The notes beneath the pieces are model-generated. The model saw nothing but the letters and a program-made list of their open reading frames with translations, was not told the DNA's origin and did no database searches. Shown here in pieces: positions 1 to 8,677 of a stretch of DNA of 36,717 nt; the first letter of the stretch is position 1; every line of letters begins with the position of its first letter. The DNA is from an uncultured Bacteroides sp. GTDB lineage: Bacteria > Bacteroidota > Bacteroidia > Bacteroidales > Bacteroidaceae. The position numbers were made by a program, and so were the translations under genes. Location: positions 1 through 36,717 of the forward strand of contig NZ_CASFWU010000012.1 in the NCBI RefSeq assembly GCF_949298305.1, given 5' to 3'.

Positions 1-2258
1 GGCTTGATGGTGATGGTATTCATGTCTTCGGAAATCTCAACCGGGAACTCGGTCGTGTAATAGTTGCCGGCATTTTCCTGATTGTAAGCGCAGAGTACCA
101 GTGTGCTGTACCAGTCGGCTACAGGATCGACATAACGCAGATAGTCCTGACCGTTGTCTGCATAGCGGGTGGTGATGACAGATACGCTGTCGCGGTTGTT
201 CTGGTCTTTGGCTATCTTGAAGAACAACTTGGGACCGTAGTCGCGGAAGAGTTCGTCAGTGCTGTAAGCCGAATATTCGGTAGACTGGAACAGATCCCAA
301 GAAGTGGCAAGGGGTGAATTCCATTCGTCGTACGAGAATCCGGTAGCAACCAGGCAGTTCTGGTTTTTGTTTTTCTGGGTGTAGTAAGCGGCTCTTTCCT
401 TGTATTCGTCGAAGCTGCTTTCTACCATCTCTTCAGCTTGTTCTTGAGTCTTGCCGGAAGTGATGAAATAGTTCACCAGTGTCTCTTTCACGTCGCTGGG
501 CAGGGTAGATACCTGTTCGGGACCTGCTGCGATAGTGACGGGCATTGTAACTGTACCGCTGCCGTATGCGCTTTCCATGGTAGCTGTCCAGTTACCCAGC
601 AGTTTGCTGAAGAGTTCGCTGTTCACAGGTTCTTCGGGTATCAATGCGGCCGATGTGCTGCGGCAGCCGTCCTCTTCATAGAAGAGTTTGGTCTTTTCGT
701 CTACATTGTAAGACTCTAATACCAGCCAGGTTTCAGTTTCATCTATAGAGCTGAAACATAAATCGTAACCTTCAGGGCTGTTGACTCCATCAAGTACGCT
801 TGCATCGGTAATCATTACGCCGTACATGGAAATCATGCTGGCGATATTTTCTTCCAAATCGGTACCTGTCAGGCCGTTCAAAGTCGGACACCAGTCTTTC
901 GTGTAGTTACACAGGTATTTGAATCCGGCACAATCAGCGTTAGGAGCCTTGATGTTGAAGCAAACCTGATAAGGGTTGCTGATTTGTTTCGGTGTGATTT
1001 CCAGTTCTACAGCAGGTTTGTCCGATTCAATGGCTTGGATGCCTTCCAGTTTGTGGAATGATTGTACGGTACCTTCTGAATTGTAGATGGCGGTGATATA
1101 GAGCGTGTAAGTCTTTCCTTTTTCAATCGGATAAGGGAGCTGTTGTACGCCGTCGTAGATGCTTCCATAAAGCAGCAGCGAAGCTTGCAGTCCGTCTTCA
1201 CCTCCGAATGAATCCAGATATAACTCTTTGTCATCGTCAGCAACCATTACGACAGCATATTGCATGATGTCATCTGTCGGAGTCAGGGTAATAAGGGCAG
1301 TCTGTTCCGTGATGCGGTCGATGGTGGCCATCACTTCACCTTTTCCTAAGGTAGCCTGTTGGGTGAAGAGCATGGTCTTGGCATAAAGGCCGTTGAATGA
1401 GCACCAATCGTTAGAGGGCTTTTCTTCAGTATATTCCTTCACATTGGGCAGGGTAGAGAGCAGGATACCCGGGTCGCCACCTTCTCCTTCAGAATATTCT
1501 ACGAATGCATCGGTAGAACCGTCTTCGCCACATTGGCTGACGAAGATCACATAACCAGTTCCCGGATGAACCTCGTACGGATAAGCATCGGCGCTGTAGT
1601 CTCCTTCGTTCAGAGCTCCTTGGTAGGCGTTGGCTCCGTTCTCAATGGTGATGGTTTGCGGGCCTTTGTAGCGCGGGCTTTGCATTCCGTATCCGGCCAT
1701 GGTCCAATCTACATCGGTACGGCCGAACTGCATCTGGTAGTTGATGTAGGTTTCATAGTCAATGAAGTTCACCATGTAATATACGTCCTCGGGGACTTCT
1801 ACGTGGATTGTCGTAGAGAACATCTCGGTCTTTACGACGCTTACCATTTGCGTGTATCCGGGTGTTGTGATTACCTGAGAATGAATGTTGTATTCGTTAC
1901 CTACCTTGAAGATGAAGAATACGGTGTAGGTCTTGTTGCCTTCCAGGCCCGTTACGGTTTCCTGGGCAGTGTCGCCTGTTACGGTAACAATTGTTCCGTC
2001 TTCTTGGGCTTCGGCATAAACGACTACCGGATCCGGTTCGGTAGCATTGGCTCCCTCAACAACTTTGTAAACATAGGACTCTGCGCCTTTCGTTTGCAGG
2101 TTGAAAGTAGCCGAGGTCGCAAAAATAGCATCCGAGGACGGAGCTTGTACTCCAGTGGTGGATGAGGTGGCATCATCGGAGTCATCAGAACAACTCCACA
2201 TTCCGCAGGCTAAAACAAGCAAGCTCAGCAGGAATGAACACAGATAGAATTTTCTCAT
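1..2258 (-). CDS. Large surface lipoprotein, partial (runs off left edge)
   Basis: An open frame starts at ATG 2258 and stays open to the left edge, giving 752 residues without a stop. The N-terminus is a lipoprotein signal: a short basic start, a Leu-rich core and a lipobox LVLAC with Cys18, followed by an Asp/Ser-rich stretch typical of Bacteroides lipoproteins that are exported to the surface. Residues about 35-115 read like a fibronectin-III/Ig-like beta domain (alternating strands and a GLEGNKTYTVFF segment). Later parts are also beta-rich and acidic, with many Tyr and Asp. No catalytic motif was recognised. The gene diverges from the receptor-like gene at 3212 and is richer in AT than the housekeeping genes to the right. 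No TAnnTTTG box for this strand was found between 2259 and 2820. It may be a binding or structural surface protein; a specific function cannot be assigned. Confidence 0.8.
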   Translation of the reverse strand, partial: MRKFYLCSFLLSLLVLACGMWSCSDDSDDATSSTTGVQAPSSDAIFATSATFNLQTKGAESYVYKVVEGANATEPDPVVVYAEAQEDGTIVTVTGDTAQETVTGLEGNKTYTVFFIFKVGNEYNIHSQVITTPGYTQMVSVVKTEMFSTTIHVEVPEDVYYMVNFIDYETYINYQMQFGRTDVDWTMAGYGMQSPRYKGPQTITIENGANAYQGALNEGDYSADAYPYEVHPGTGYVIFVSQCGEDGSTDAFVEYSEGEGGDPGILLSTLPNVKEYTEEKPSNDWCSFNGLYAKTMLFTQQATLGKGEVMATIDRITEQTALITLTPTDDIMQYAVVMVADDDKELYLDSFGGEDGLQASLLLYGSIYDGVQQLPYPIEKGKTYTLYITAIYNSEGTVQSFHKLEGIQAIESDKPAVELEITPKQISNPYQVCFNIKAPNADCAGFKYLCNYTKDWCPTLNGLTGTDLEENIASMISMYGVMITDASVLDGVNSPEGYDLCFSSIDETETWLVLESYNVDEKTKLFYEEDGCRSTSAALIPEEPVNSELFSKLLGNWTATMESAYGSGTVTMPVTIAAGPEQVSTLPSDVKETLVNYFITSGKTQEQAEEMVESSFDEYKERAAYYTQKNKNQNCLVATGFSYDEWNSPLATSWDLFQSTEYSAYSTDELFRDYGPKLFFKIAKDQNNRDSVSVITTRYADNGQDYLRYVDPVADWYSTLVLCAYNQENAGNYYTTEFPVEISEDMNTITIK

Positions 2259-2343
2259 AAAAATTAATTTAGTTGATTTTGTAAAAAGAATGTTGCAAGT
2301 TGTGTATCCTCCTTATTCTACATACTGTATACTGTAATGTCTT

Positions 2344-2373
2344 ATGGTTCGTATTTTCATTTTGACGAACCAT
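2344..2373. repeat. 9-bp perfect inverted repeat upstream of the lipoprotein gene
   Basis: ATGGTTCGT at 2344-2352 is repeated in inverse at 2365-2373, with 12 bases between. It lies about 86-115 bases upstream of the minus-strand start at 2258. There is no T-run after it on either strand, so it looks more like a protein-binding site or leader hairpin than a terminator. Confidence 0.45.
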
Positions 2374-2973
2374 TCACATTCCCACCATTTTCTTGAATGA
2401 AGAAAACAGTGTTTTCGAAAAGTTATAGAATAAGGAAGAAGGTTTGTGGTTTCCTCACTTTTGAAAGAATGGAGGAAGTTTCCTATTTACAGTTCCTTCT
2501 CAAAAGGGAGGAACGGGCGACAGCATGAAGTTGTTACCAAGAACGGGATTATGATATAGGAATAAAAATGTGGCTGTGTCTTTGGACTCCGTCGGAGAAT
2601 AGGAATGCAGGGCTGCCTGTTCGGGACAGCTTGTCATCTGGTGTGGAATCCTTATTGCATTAAGCATGTCTTGTTAACGGTTTAGTGAAAAGTTCTTAAC
2701 TTTGCTGTATTTTGCCGGCAAAGGCATATATTATTTTTTATTAATAGTGATGAAATAGGATTTATTTTAAGCAAAACTCTGTTTTTTCGTTACGAAACGT
2801 AATTCTATTCCCTCATTGAGTTATGTATCGTTTGTTTTTGGGCAAGTACAATTGCTGTTTGATACCTGCTCCCCACTTCTATCGGTTCCCGCTTTTCACT
2901 CGTCAGGCTGTACAAGTGTCCATTAATTGAAGATATATATTCTGTAAAGGGACTGTAAATTAATCCTTTTTAA
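2374..2973. other. Non-coding spacer between divergent genes
   Basis: This is an AT-rich stretch with no convincing gene on either strand. One plus-strand TAnnTTTG match (TAACTTTG, 2697-2704) is present but has no well-spaced -33 element and lies about 500 bases before the next plus-strand gene. It could be a distal promoter or a chance match. Nothing else was recognised. Confidence 0.4.
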
Positions 2974-3014
2974 CTACGAAACAATCGTAGCATCGGGAAG
3001 ATGCTATAATTTTG
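2974..3014 (+). promoter_or_regulatory. Putative promoter with two adjacent small palindromes for the receptor-like gene
   Basis: TAATTTTG at 3007-3014 matches the Bacteroides -7 consensus TAnnTTTG. No TTTG is present at the -33 position. Instead the stretch just upstream holds two short hairpins: CTACGA/TCGTAG (2974-2979 and 2985-2990, 5-base loop) and GCATC/GATGC (2990-2994 and 3000-3004, 5-base loop). A start here would give a leader of about 190 bases before ATG 3212. The palindromes may be operator sites. The call rests on one box only. Confidence 0.4.
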
Positions 3015-3211
3015 TTGCGTTGGAATGTGACAAATCCGACTTGAGGAACGTCTATTAGAGAGAAACTGGAGACGGAATGCAGGAGTTCGTAGGAAATCCG
3101 GCATCCGCCCATAGGTAAACAAATATACAGAATAGTCAATAAACAGACGGCTTCGGTTCGGGCTTGCGGTTTGGAACGAAGCAGTCAAACAAACAAAAAC
3201 AGGAAAAAGAG

Positions 3212-5758
3212 ATGAGAACACGGATCATGGTGCTGCTGTGTATGCTGGCTGTTGCAGGGCTGGCGGCGGCACAGAACAAGGCGGTTTCCTCCTTTAATAT
3301 AAAGGGAGTGCTGCTGGACTCGCTCACCCAGGAAGGTGAGCCTTACGCTACCATCAAAGTGATGAAGAAAGAAAATCCCCAAAAAGCGCTGAAAATGCTG
3401 GTAACTGACATGAACGGACGCTTCCGCGAGAAAGTGCCGGGTAAGGGACAATTCGTAATGACCATTACCTCGGTGGGCCGCACGCCCATCGTGAAAGAGT
3501 TCGACGTGAAGGCCGGACAAACGGAGGTGGACTTCGGCACGCTCTACATCACAGATGCCACCAATGAACTGGGACAGGTGGAAGTGGTAGCGCAGAAGCC
3601 GTTGGTGAAGGCCGATATAGACAAAATAGAATACAATGTGAAGGACGACCCCGACTCGGAGACCAACTCGCTGTTGGAGATGCTGCGCAAGGTGCCGCTG
3701 GTCACTGTGGACGGCGAGGACAACATCAAGGTGAACGGCAGCAGTTCGTTCAAGGTCTACGTGAACGGCAAGCCCAACAACATGATGAGCAACAACCCCA
3801 CGGAGGTGCTGAAGAGCATGCCCGCCAACACCATCAAGCACATTGAAGTCATCACCAACCCCGGCCCCAAGTACGATGCAGAGGGTGTGGGCGGCATCCT
3901 GAACATTGTGACCGAGGGTGGCGGTTTTGAGGGCTATACCGTGACCCTGAGCGGCAACGCCAGCAATCGTGGAGCGGGTGGCGGCCTGTTTGGAACCATC
4001 CAGAGTGGAAAGGTGACGGTGAGCGCACGTTACAACTATAACTACAACGACTCTCCCCGCAGCTACATGGGCGGCAGCCAGCGTGCCACGGACACTTCGG
4101 CCTCGGTAGCCAACCTGGACTATGAAGGCAGCAGCAAAGGCAACGGTTCCTTCCAGTCGGGCAGTATGGAAGCCAGCTACGAGATTGACTCGCTCAACCT
4201 GATTTCGGCCTCCTTCGGCCTCTGGGGTGGAGGAAACAGCAGCAACGGCGGAAGCGCTTACTTGGGCACCAGTCCCGCTACGGGCGATTTGCTTTACCAA
4301 TACACTACCGGCAGCCGGAGCAAGACATCGTGGTACTCCATAGATGGAGGCATCGACTACCAGCGCATGTCGCCCACAGTGGCAGGGCGTATGCTGACTC
4401 TTTCCTACAAAATCAACACCCGCCCACAGACTTCGGACGCATATTCCGAATACCACATCAACGAAGGATACAGTGCTGACTGGGCTGATTACCTGCGCCG
4501 TCTTGAGGATCAGCACAATGACGGCAACCAGAATACGACCGAGCATACCTGGCAGGCTGACTATACCACGCCCATCGGCAAGATGCACACTCTGGAGACG
4601 GGTGTGAAGTACATTCTGCGCAACAACTCCTCAGACAACGACCGCTACCTGCGCGCCGCAGCCGAAGGTGCCGACTACGAGTTCGACGAGGAATACAGTA
4701 CTCACTACCGTCATCGCAACGACATCCTGGCCGCTTACTTAGGTTATGGACTGAAGTGGAAGAAACTTTCCGGTCGTTTGGGTGTGCGCTACGAACATAC
4801 CATCGAAGATGTGAAATACCTGCTGGGCCGCGGCGACGACTTCCGCAAGAACTATGATGACGTGGTTCCCTCCGCCTCATTGGGCTGGAAGCTGACCGAC
4901 CTGTCCAACCTGCGTATAGGTTACAACCTGCGCATCTACCGTCCCGGCATCTGGTATCTGAATCCTTATCTGGACGACAGCAGTCCTTCCAACCTCAGTC
5001 AGGGTAACCCCGAACTGGAGAGCGAGCACAGCCATGCTTTTGACCTTAGTTATAGCAACTTCACGCAGAAGTTTAACATCAACCTCTCCGCACGTTACTC
5101 GTTCACAAACAACAGCATCCAGTCCGTCACCAACCTGGTGTCTGAAAACGACATCCCCGACCTGTCCGAAGACAAGAAAACAGGTAAGGATGTGCTCTAT
5201 ACCACCTATCAGAACATAGGCAAGAGCCGTGACCTTAGCCTGAGCGGCTACGTCAACTGGAACGCTACGAAGGATACACGCATTTACGTCAACGCCTTCG
5301 GCAGCTATACCAACCTGAAGGGAGCCAACGGGCTGGAGAACGACGGATGGAGTTTCTTCGGTTACGGCGGGGCACAGCAAAGCTTCAAGCACGACTGGCG
5401 GTTGAGCCTGAACGTTTTCGGCCAGACACCGTGGATTATGTTGCAAGGCAAGGGTAGCAGCTTCTTCGGCTACAGTCTGAGTCTGAACAAATCGTTCATG
5501 GAACGTCGTCTTTCTCTCTCGGCCTTTGCCAACAACTTCCTGAAGAAGTACAACCGCTACGATTCGCATATAGAAGGTCAGGGGTTCGTGTATGATACGT
5601 GGAACAAATATCCGCAGATGCGTTTCGGTATCAGTGTCAGCTATCGTATTGGTGAACTGCGAGCCAGTGTCAAGAAGGCTGTACGCACCATCAGCAATGA
5701 CGATGTAAAGAGCGGCGACAGCAGTAGCGGTGGTTCGGGAGTTGGAGGCGGAGAGTGA
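3212..5758 (+). CDS. TonB-dependent-receptor-like outer-membrane beta-barrel protein
   Basis: The protein is 848 residues. The start at 3212 is chosen because it opens directly with a signal peptide (MRTRIMVLLCMLAVAGLAAA, cut before or at Gln21-Asn22) and follows a purine-rich AGGAAAAAGAG. Upstream in-frame codons only add a hydrophilic leader. Residues about 28-115 resemble the carboxypeptidase-regulatory-like domain that begins many Bacteroides receptors. Residues about 120-235 resemble a plug domain (KADIDKIEYNVKDDPDS, then a KVPLVTVDGE segment). The rest alternates aromatic and polar residues like a barrel of the 'outer membrane protein beta-barrel family'. The tail has the usual TISNDDVK segment followed by Ser/Gly. 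There is no SusD partner next to it, so a glycan-uptake role is not supported; the ligand is unknown. Confidence 0.85.
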   Translation: MRTRIMVLLCMLAVAGLAAAQNKAVSSFNIKGVLLDSLTQEGEPYATIKVMKKENPQKALKMLVTDMNGRFREKVPGKGQFVMTITSVGRTPIVKEFDVKAGQTEVDFGTLYITDATNELGQVEVVAQKPLVKADIDKIEYNVKDDPDSETNSLLEMLRKVPLVTVDGEDNIKVNGSSSFKVYVNGKPNNMMSNNPTEVLKSMPANTIKHIEVITNPGPKYDAEGVGGILNIVTEGGGFEGYTVTLSGNASNRGAGGGLFGTIQSGKVTVSARYNYNYNDSPRSYMGGSQRATDTSASVANLDYEGSSKGNGSFQSGSMEASYEIDSLNLISASFGLWGGGNSSNGGSAYLGTSPATGDLLYQYTTGSRSKTSWYSIDGGIDYQRMSPTVAGRMLTLSYKINTRPQTSDAYSEYHINEGYSADWADYLRRLEDQHNDGNQNTTEHTWQADYTTPIGKMHTLETGVKYILRNNSSDNDRYLRAAAEGADYEFDEEYSTHYRHRNDILAAYLGYGLKWKKLSGRLGVRYEHTIEDVKYLLGRGDDFRKNYDDVVPSASLGWKLTDLSNLRIGYNLRIYRPGIWYLNPYLDDSSPSNLSQGNPELESEHSHAFDLSYSNFTQKFNINLSARYSFTNNSIQSVTNLVSENDIPDLSEDKKTGKDVLYTTYQNIGKSRDLSLSGYVNWNATKDTRIYVNAFGSYTNLKGANGLENDGWSFFGYGGAQQSFKHDWRLSLNVFGQTPWIMLQGKGSSFFGYSLSLNKSFMERRLSLSAFANNFLKKYNRYDSHIEGQGFVYDTWNKYPQMRFGISVSYRIGELRASVKKAVRTISNDDVKSGDSSSGGSGVGGGE

Positions 5759-5772
5759 CGTACCGCAAAACG

Positions 5773-5816
5773 GGATGCTTGCAGCCGGCAAGAACCGTGC
5801 AAGTGTCCAGCAAGAA
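5773..5816. repeat. Two units of a 22-bp-period repeat
   Basis: Two 22-base units, 5773-5794 starting GGATGCTTGCA and 5795-5816 starting CCGTGCAAG, follow the receptor-like gene's stop. The same two unit openings with the same 22-base step recur at 18715 and 18737. This marks a dispersed repeat family lying in gene-end spacers. The remaining spacer to 5923 shows nothing else clear. Confidence 0.5.
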
Positions 5817-5923
5817 TCAATACATGACAAGAGTGCATCAACATGCAGACGGGGCTTTTGAAGGTAATCTTTGCCACAATTGCCCCGTTTGCTTAAAAAG
5901 GAACAAATAGCTGTCCTGCCTTT

Positions 5924-6625
5924 TCAGTCGGCCAAGGCAAGCGTCAGCACACTGATACGTATCCCCTCCAATCCAGCAAAGGCATCGGCACAGGCCGTCG
6001 TAGTGGCACCGGTGGTAAGCACGTCGTCCACTATCAGGATATGTTTGTTCTCGAACAGTTGCGGGCGAAGGAGACGGAAGTTACCTTCCATATTCTCCCA
6101 ACGCTCAAAGGCCGACTTATGTGTCTGTGACTCTGTATGTCGGATGCGCACCACCAATGCAGTCTCTACCGGAATACCTGTCACAGACGACAAACCTTCG
6201 GCTATGCACAAGCTTTGGTTGTAGCCGCGCTCCTGCTGTCGGCGTGGATGCAGCGGGACGGGAACTATCACGTCTATCCCCTCAAAAAAGCCCGATGGAA
6301 GCAGTTCGGCAGCCATGAAGCGCCCCATGACCCGGCCAAGTTCCTGCTTACCTTTGTATTTCAACTTATATAGAATATTCTTGAAACCGCTTCCCTTCTG
6401 ATAAAAGAAATAGGAAGTGGCACGTTCCAGACTGAAACGTCCCCAAAACATCTGCTCCACGGGATTGTCCGCCTGCCTATGAAAGTTGGTGCGGGGCATG
6501 TCCATATTGCACTTCATGCAAATGCCCTCCTCCCCCTCGCCCAACAGGGTGCCGCACACGGCACAGCGGGAGGGAAGAAACAATCGCCACAAGGCAAGGC
6601 CCCACTCAGCAAACAGATTGTTCAT
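5924..6625 (-). CDS. ComF family phosphoribosyltransferase-like protein
   Basis: The protein is 233 residues, a usual ComF length. The start is set at ATG 6625 (MNNLFAEW); longer in-frame extensions would run deep into the preceding gene. An N-terminal zinc-finger pattern is present (Cys21, Cys24, Cys36, Cys39). The C-terminal half has the type I PRTase fold with the PRPP-binding loop HILIVDDVLTTGAT and the ComF signature PVPLHPRRQQERGYNQS. ComF is needed for DNA uptake in naturally competent bacteria. In Bacteroidota it is widely conserved and its role is not settled. Its first 20 bases overlap the end of the inositol monophosphatase gene, so the two are translationally linked at the end of a four-gene operon. 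Confidence 0.9.
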   Translation of the reverse strand: MNNLFAEWGLALWRLFLPSRCAVCGTLLGEGEEGICMKCNMDMPRTNFHRQADNPVEQMFWGRFSLERATSYFFYQKGSGFKNILYKLKYKGKQELGRVMGRFMAAELLPSGFFEGIDVIVPVPLHPRRQQERGYNQSLCIAEGLSSVTGIPVETALVVRIRHTESQTHKSAFERWENMEGNFRLLRPQLFENKHILIVDDVLTTGATTTACADAFAGLEGIRISVLTLALAD

Positions 6626-7466
6626 AGTTGATACAGAGGGGGGGGCAGAAAGGCATCCGCTCCTGTACCAGTTCCAACACTTGCGGGTGAAGCTGGCCAT
6701 TGGTAGCCACAATATGGTGTCCCTCGAGGAAACGGTCACTGCCGTAAAAGTCCGTCACGCGGCCACCGGCCTCCTGCACCATCAGAGCCGCGGCCGAGAA
6801 GTCCCACTTCCCGATGAAGGCTTCGAGCCAGGCATCAAATCGTCCCGCGGCGACATAACAGATGGCCAACGCGGCCGAACCGTTCATGCGGATACCCGCT
6901 ACTCGGCCGTAAAGGCAGTGGATGAGGTGTTCGCCAGTGGGACCATACAGTTCGGCGTTATAAGGCAGTTCGGCAACCACAAACGCGTCTTCCATGCGCT
7001 GCACAGTTGACACGTGCATCGCTGCTCCGTCCAGATAGGCTCCACCGCCCTGCCAGGCATAGAAGCACTCGTCGCGGCAAGGGTCATAGACCACGCCCAG
7101 CAGCAGCGAGTCGCGATTGCGCAGAGCGATGCTGACACAGTAGGGCGCATTGTCGTGGATGTAGTTGGTAGTGCCGTCCAGCGGGTCGACCACCCAGCAG
7201 TAGGGCTCGTCGTGATAGTCGGCAGAGCCTTCTTCGGTGATGAAGCCCGCTTCGGGCAGGAGTTGGCTGAGAGCGGCCACAATCTGCCGCTCGGACTCAC
7301 GGTCTACGTACGACACGTAGTCGTGGGCATGTTTTGTCTGCACGGCTTCCAGTCTGAAACTCTTGCGTTCCGCTTTCAGGAAATGTCCCGCCTCGCGGGC
7401 AATGTGGCAGACCGATGCTGTCAGTTCTTTCAAGTTTTCCATCATTGATTGTCTGTTTGGGGTCAT
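6606..7466 (-). CDS. Inositol monophosphatase family protein
   Basis: A 286-residue Mg-dependent sugar-phosphate phosphatase of the IMPase/CysQ/SuhB fold. Metal-binding motifs are intact: Glu78-Glu79 in ITEEGS, the signature DPLDGTTNYIH with Asp94 and Asp97, and the C-terminal KWDFSAAALMVQEAGG. The natural substrate (inositol phosphate, PAP or a sugar phosphate) cannot be told from the sequence. The ATG at 7466 overlaps the stop of the upstream lipoprotein gene as ATGA, which favours coupled translation. ATG 7445 or 7442 (MMENL) would match the usual family N-terminus better, so the start is uncertain by eight residues. It sits third in the minus-strand operon beginning at 8479. Confidence 0.9.
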   Translation of the reverse strand: MTPNRQSMMENLKELTASVCHIAREAGHFLKAERKSFRLEAVQTKHAHDYVSYVDRESERQIVAALSQLLPEAGFITEEGSADYHDEPYCWVVDPLDGTTNYIHDNAPYCVSIALRNRDSLLLGVVYDPCRDECFYAWQGGGAYLDGAAMHVSTVQRMEDAFVVAELPYNAELYGPTGEHLIHCLYGRVAGIRMNGSAALAICYVAAGRFDAWLEAFIGKWDFSAAALMVQEAGGRVTDFYGSDRFLEGHHIVATNGQLHPQVLELVQERMPFCPPLCINYEQSVC

Positions 7467-7915
7467 TCGGCAGTCGGTTCCGCCTCTTCATACATCTGTT
7501 TTCCGCCGTGCGCCACCGTCCAACGCCCATTCTTCAGGCAAGCGGTTCTGGCATCGTCACCGTCCGCCGTCCACACGCTGCCGCCCGCCTCCAGCGTGCG
7601 GCGTTCCAGAATCTCGTTCGGCATGCCTTCCTGCGAAAAGAACAGTTCCAGGCGTGCCGAGTCCGGGCTGAGGACCAGGTAAAGAAAGTCTTCGCCGCCG
7701 GCTTCCTGCAAACGCACTCCGGCTTCCCAAAGACGGATGCAGTCCTGCCGCACTTCGCTCCAGATGTAGCCCGCCGAAGCAATGCATCCGTGTTCGTCAC
7801 GGTCGGCACCCGTTCGGGTCTGCCCAGACTGCTTACTGTCCTTGCCGCCACAGGCGGCCAGTGACAGGATGATACTACAGGCCCATCCGGCCACTAAAAT
7901 TTTTCTGATGTTCAT
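7463..7915 (-). CDS. Small lipoprotein with a conserved-looking Cys/aromatic motif
   Basis: A 150-residue protein with a lipoprotein signal (lipobox SLAAC, Cys22). After a charged spacer it carries the segment HGCIASAGYIWSEVRQDCIR at about residues 42-61: two cysteines framing a SAGYxWS core, suggesting a disulfide-closed loop in the periplasm. The C-terminal half is a small alpha/beta-looking domain that includes the segment DSARLELFFSQEG. I do not recognise a named family. The neighbours are housekeeping enzymes, with 30 bases to the upstream exonuclease gene and an ATGA overlap with the downstream phosphatase gene. It is therefore co-transcribed but its role is not explained by context. 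Confidence 0.8.
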   Translation of the reverse strand: MNIRKILVAGWACSIILSLAACGGKDSKQSGQTRTGADRDEHGCIASAGYIWSEVRQDCIRLWEAGVRLQEAGGEDFLYLVLSPDSARLELFFSQEGMPNEILERRTLEAGGSVWTADGDDARTACLKNGRWTVAHGGKQMYEEAEPTAE

Positions 7916-7945
7916 CTTGTTTCGTTTATGACGTATTAGAAATTC

Positions 7946-8479
7946 TTACAATTCATGCCCTCCGTACAGTTTCCGTGCTATCCAGGCACACGCCTCTGCA
8001 TCGGCCAAGGCGTTGTGGTGGCGTTCCAGCTCGTAACCACAGCAAGCGGCCACCGTGTGAAGCTGGTAGTTGGGCAGCCCCTTCAGGCAGCGGCGGGCAG
8101 CCTGCAAGGTACAGAAGAAGGAATAGTCGGGATAATCCATGCAGTAGACCCTGAACACTGCCTTCAGGCAACTTTCGTCGAAAGGCTTGTTGTGGGCCAC
8201 CAGCGGCAGGCCCTCGATGCGCGGCGCAATCTCCTGCCACACCTGCGGGAAGAGGGGCGCCCGTGCCGTATCGGCCAGGGTGAGGCCGTGTACGCGGGTG
8301 TTCCAATAAGTGTAATACTCCGGTTCGGGACGTATCAGGCTATAGTAGCTGTCCACGAATTCGCCGCCGCGCACCACGACCACACCCACGCTGCACACGC
8401 TGCAACGTTGTTCGTTGGCCGTTTCAAAGTCAATGGCGGCAAAGTCAGTCAGGGTTCCAAGCAATGTTTCTGCTCTCAT
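7946..8479 (-). CDS. DEDDh-family 3'-5' exonuclease (DnaQ/epsilon-like)
   Basis: The protein is 177 residues, a single exonuclease domain. Exo I is DFETAN (Asp17, Glu19), Exo II is VAHNKPFDESCL, and Exo III is HHNALADAEACA, whose His and Asp complete the DEDDh set. A HGLT segment follows Exo I as in the DNA polymerase III epsilon family. It has no polymerase-binding tail or GIY-YIG partner domain, so it is a stand-alone nuclease for DNA or RNA 3' ends rather than a proven proofreading subunit. It is the first gene of a minus-strand operon with a TATCTTTG box about 60 bases upstream. Confidence 0.9.
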   Translation of the reverse strand: MRAETLLGTLTDFAAIDFETANEQRCSVCSVGVVVVRGGEFVDSYYSLIRPEPEYYTYWNTRVHGLTLADTARAPLFPQVWQEIAPRIEGLPLVAHNKPFDESCLKAVFRVYCMDYPDYSFFCTLQAARRCLKGLPNYQLHTVAACCGYELERHHNALADAEACAWIARKLYGGHEL

Positions 8480-8541
8480 ATATCCTTCTTTTTCTACGGG
8501 AGGGAAGGGGATGCGTTTGTTCCCACTTTCTGTACCACGTC

Positions 8542-8549
8542 CAAAGATA
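8542..8549 (-). promoter_or_regulatory. -7 promoter element of the exonuclease operon
   Basis: On the minus strand this reads TATCTTTG, an exact TAnnTTTG match, 63 bases before the start at 8479. No good TTTG is seen at the -33 position. It is divergent from the Nudix promoter at 8619-8651. Confidence 0.55.
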
Positions 8550-8618
8550 GGAAGAAAAAGGAAAAAGAAGTATGAAAATGCGGTTTGTTAACATTTCGGT
8601 CATAAAACATCCGTCAAA

Positions 8619-8651
8619 ATTGGGTAAAGTAGCCGGCGCATACTATCTTTG
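8619..8651 (+). promoter_or_regulatory. Promoter of the Nudix gene
   Basis: TATCTTTG at 8644-8651 is an exact -7 match. An ATTG at 8619-8622 lies 21 bases before it, a one-base variant of the -33 TTTG at correct spacing. The start codon follows 27 bases later at 8678. Confidence 0.65.
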
Positions 8652-8677
8652 TCCCTGCATACCAACGATTACAAATC

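Noticed and set aside
2697..2704. TAACTTTG as a promoter for the receptor-like gene
   Set aside because: It matches the -7 consensus, but the nearest TTG is 23 bases upstream and the leader would exceed 500 bases; the box at 3007 is nearer.
3185..4588. A 467-codon frame antisense to the receptor-like gene
   Set aside because: It is a shadow frame of low-complexity His/Val-rich composition.
3212..5758. SusCD-type glycan uptake locus
   Set aside because: No SusD-type gene or glycoside hydrolase adjoins it, and the receptor-like protein belongs to a different barrel type.
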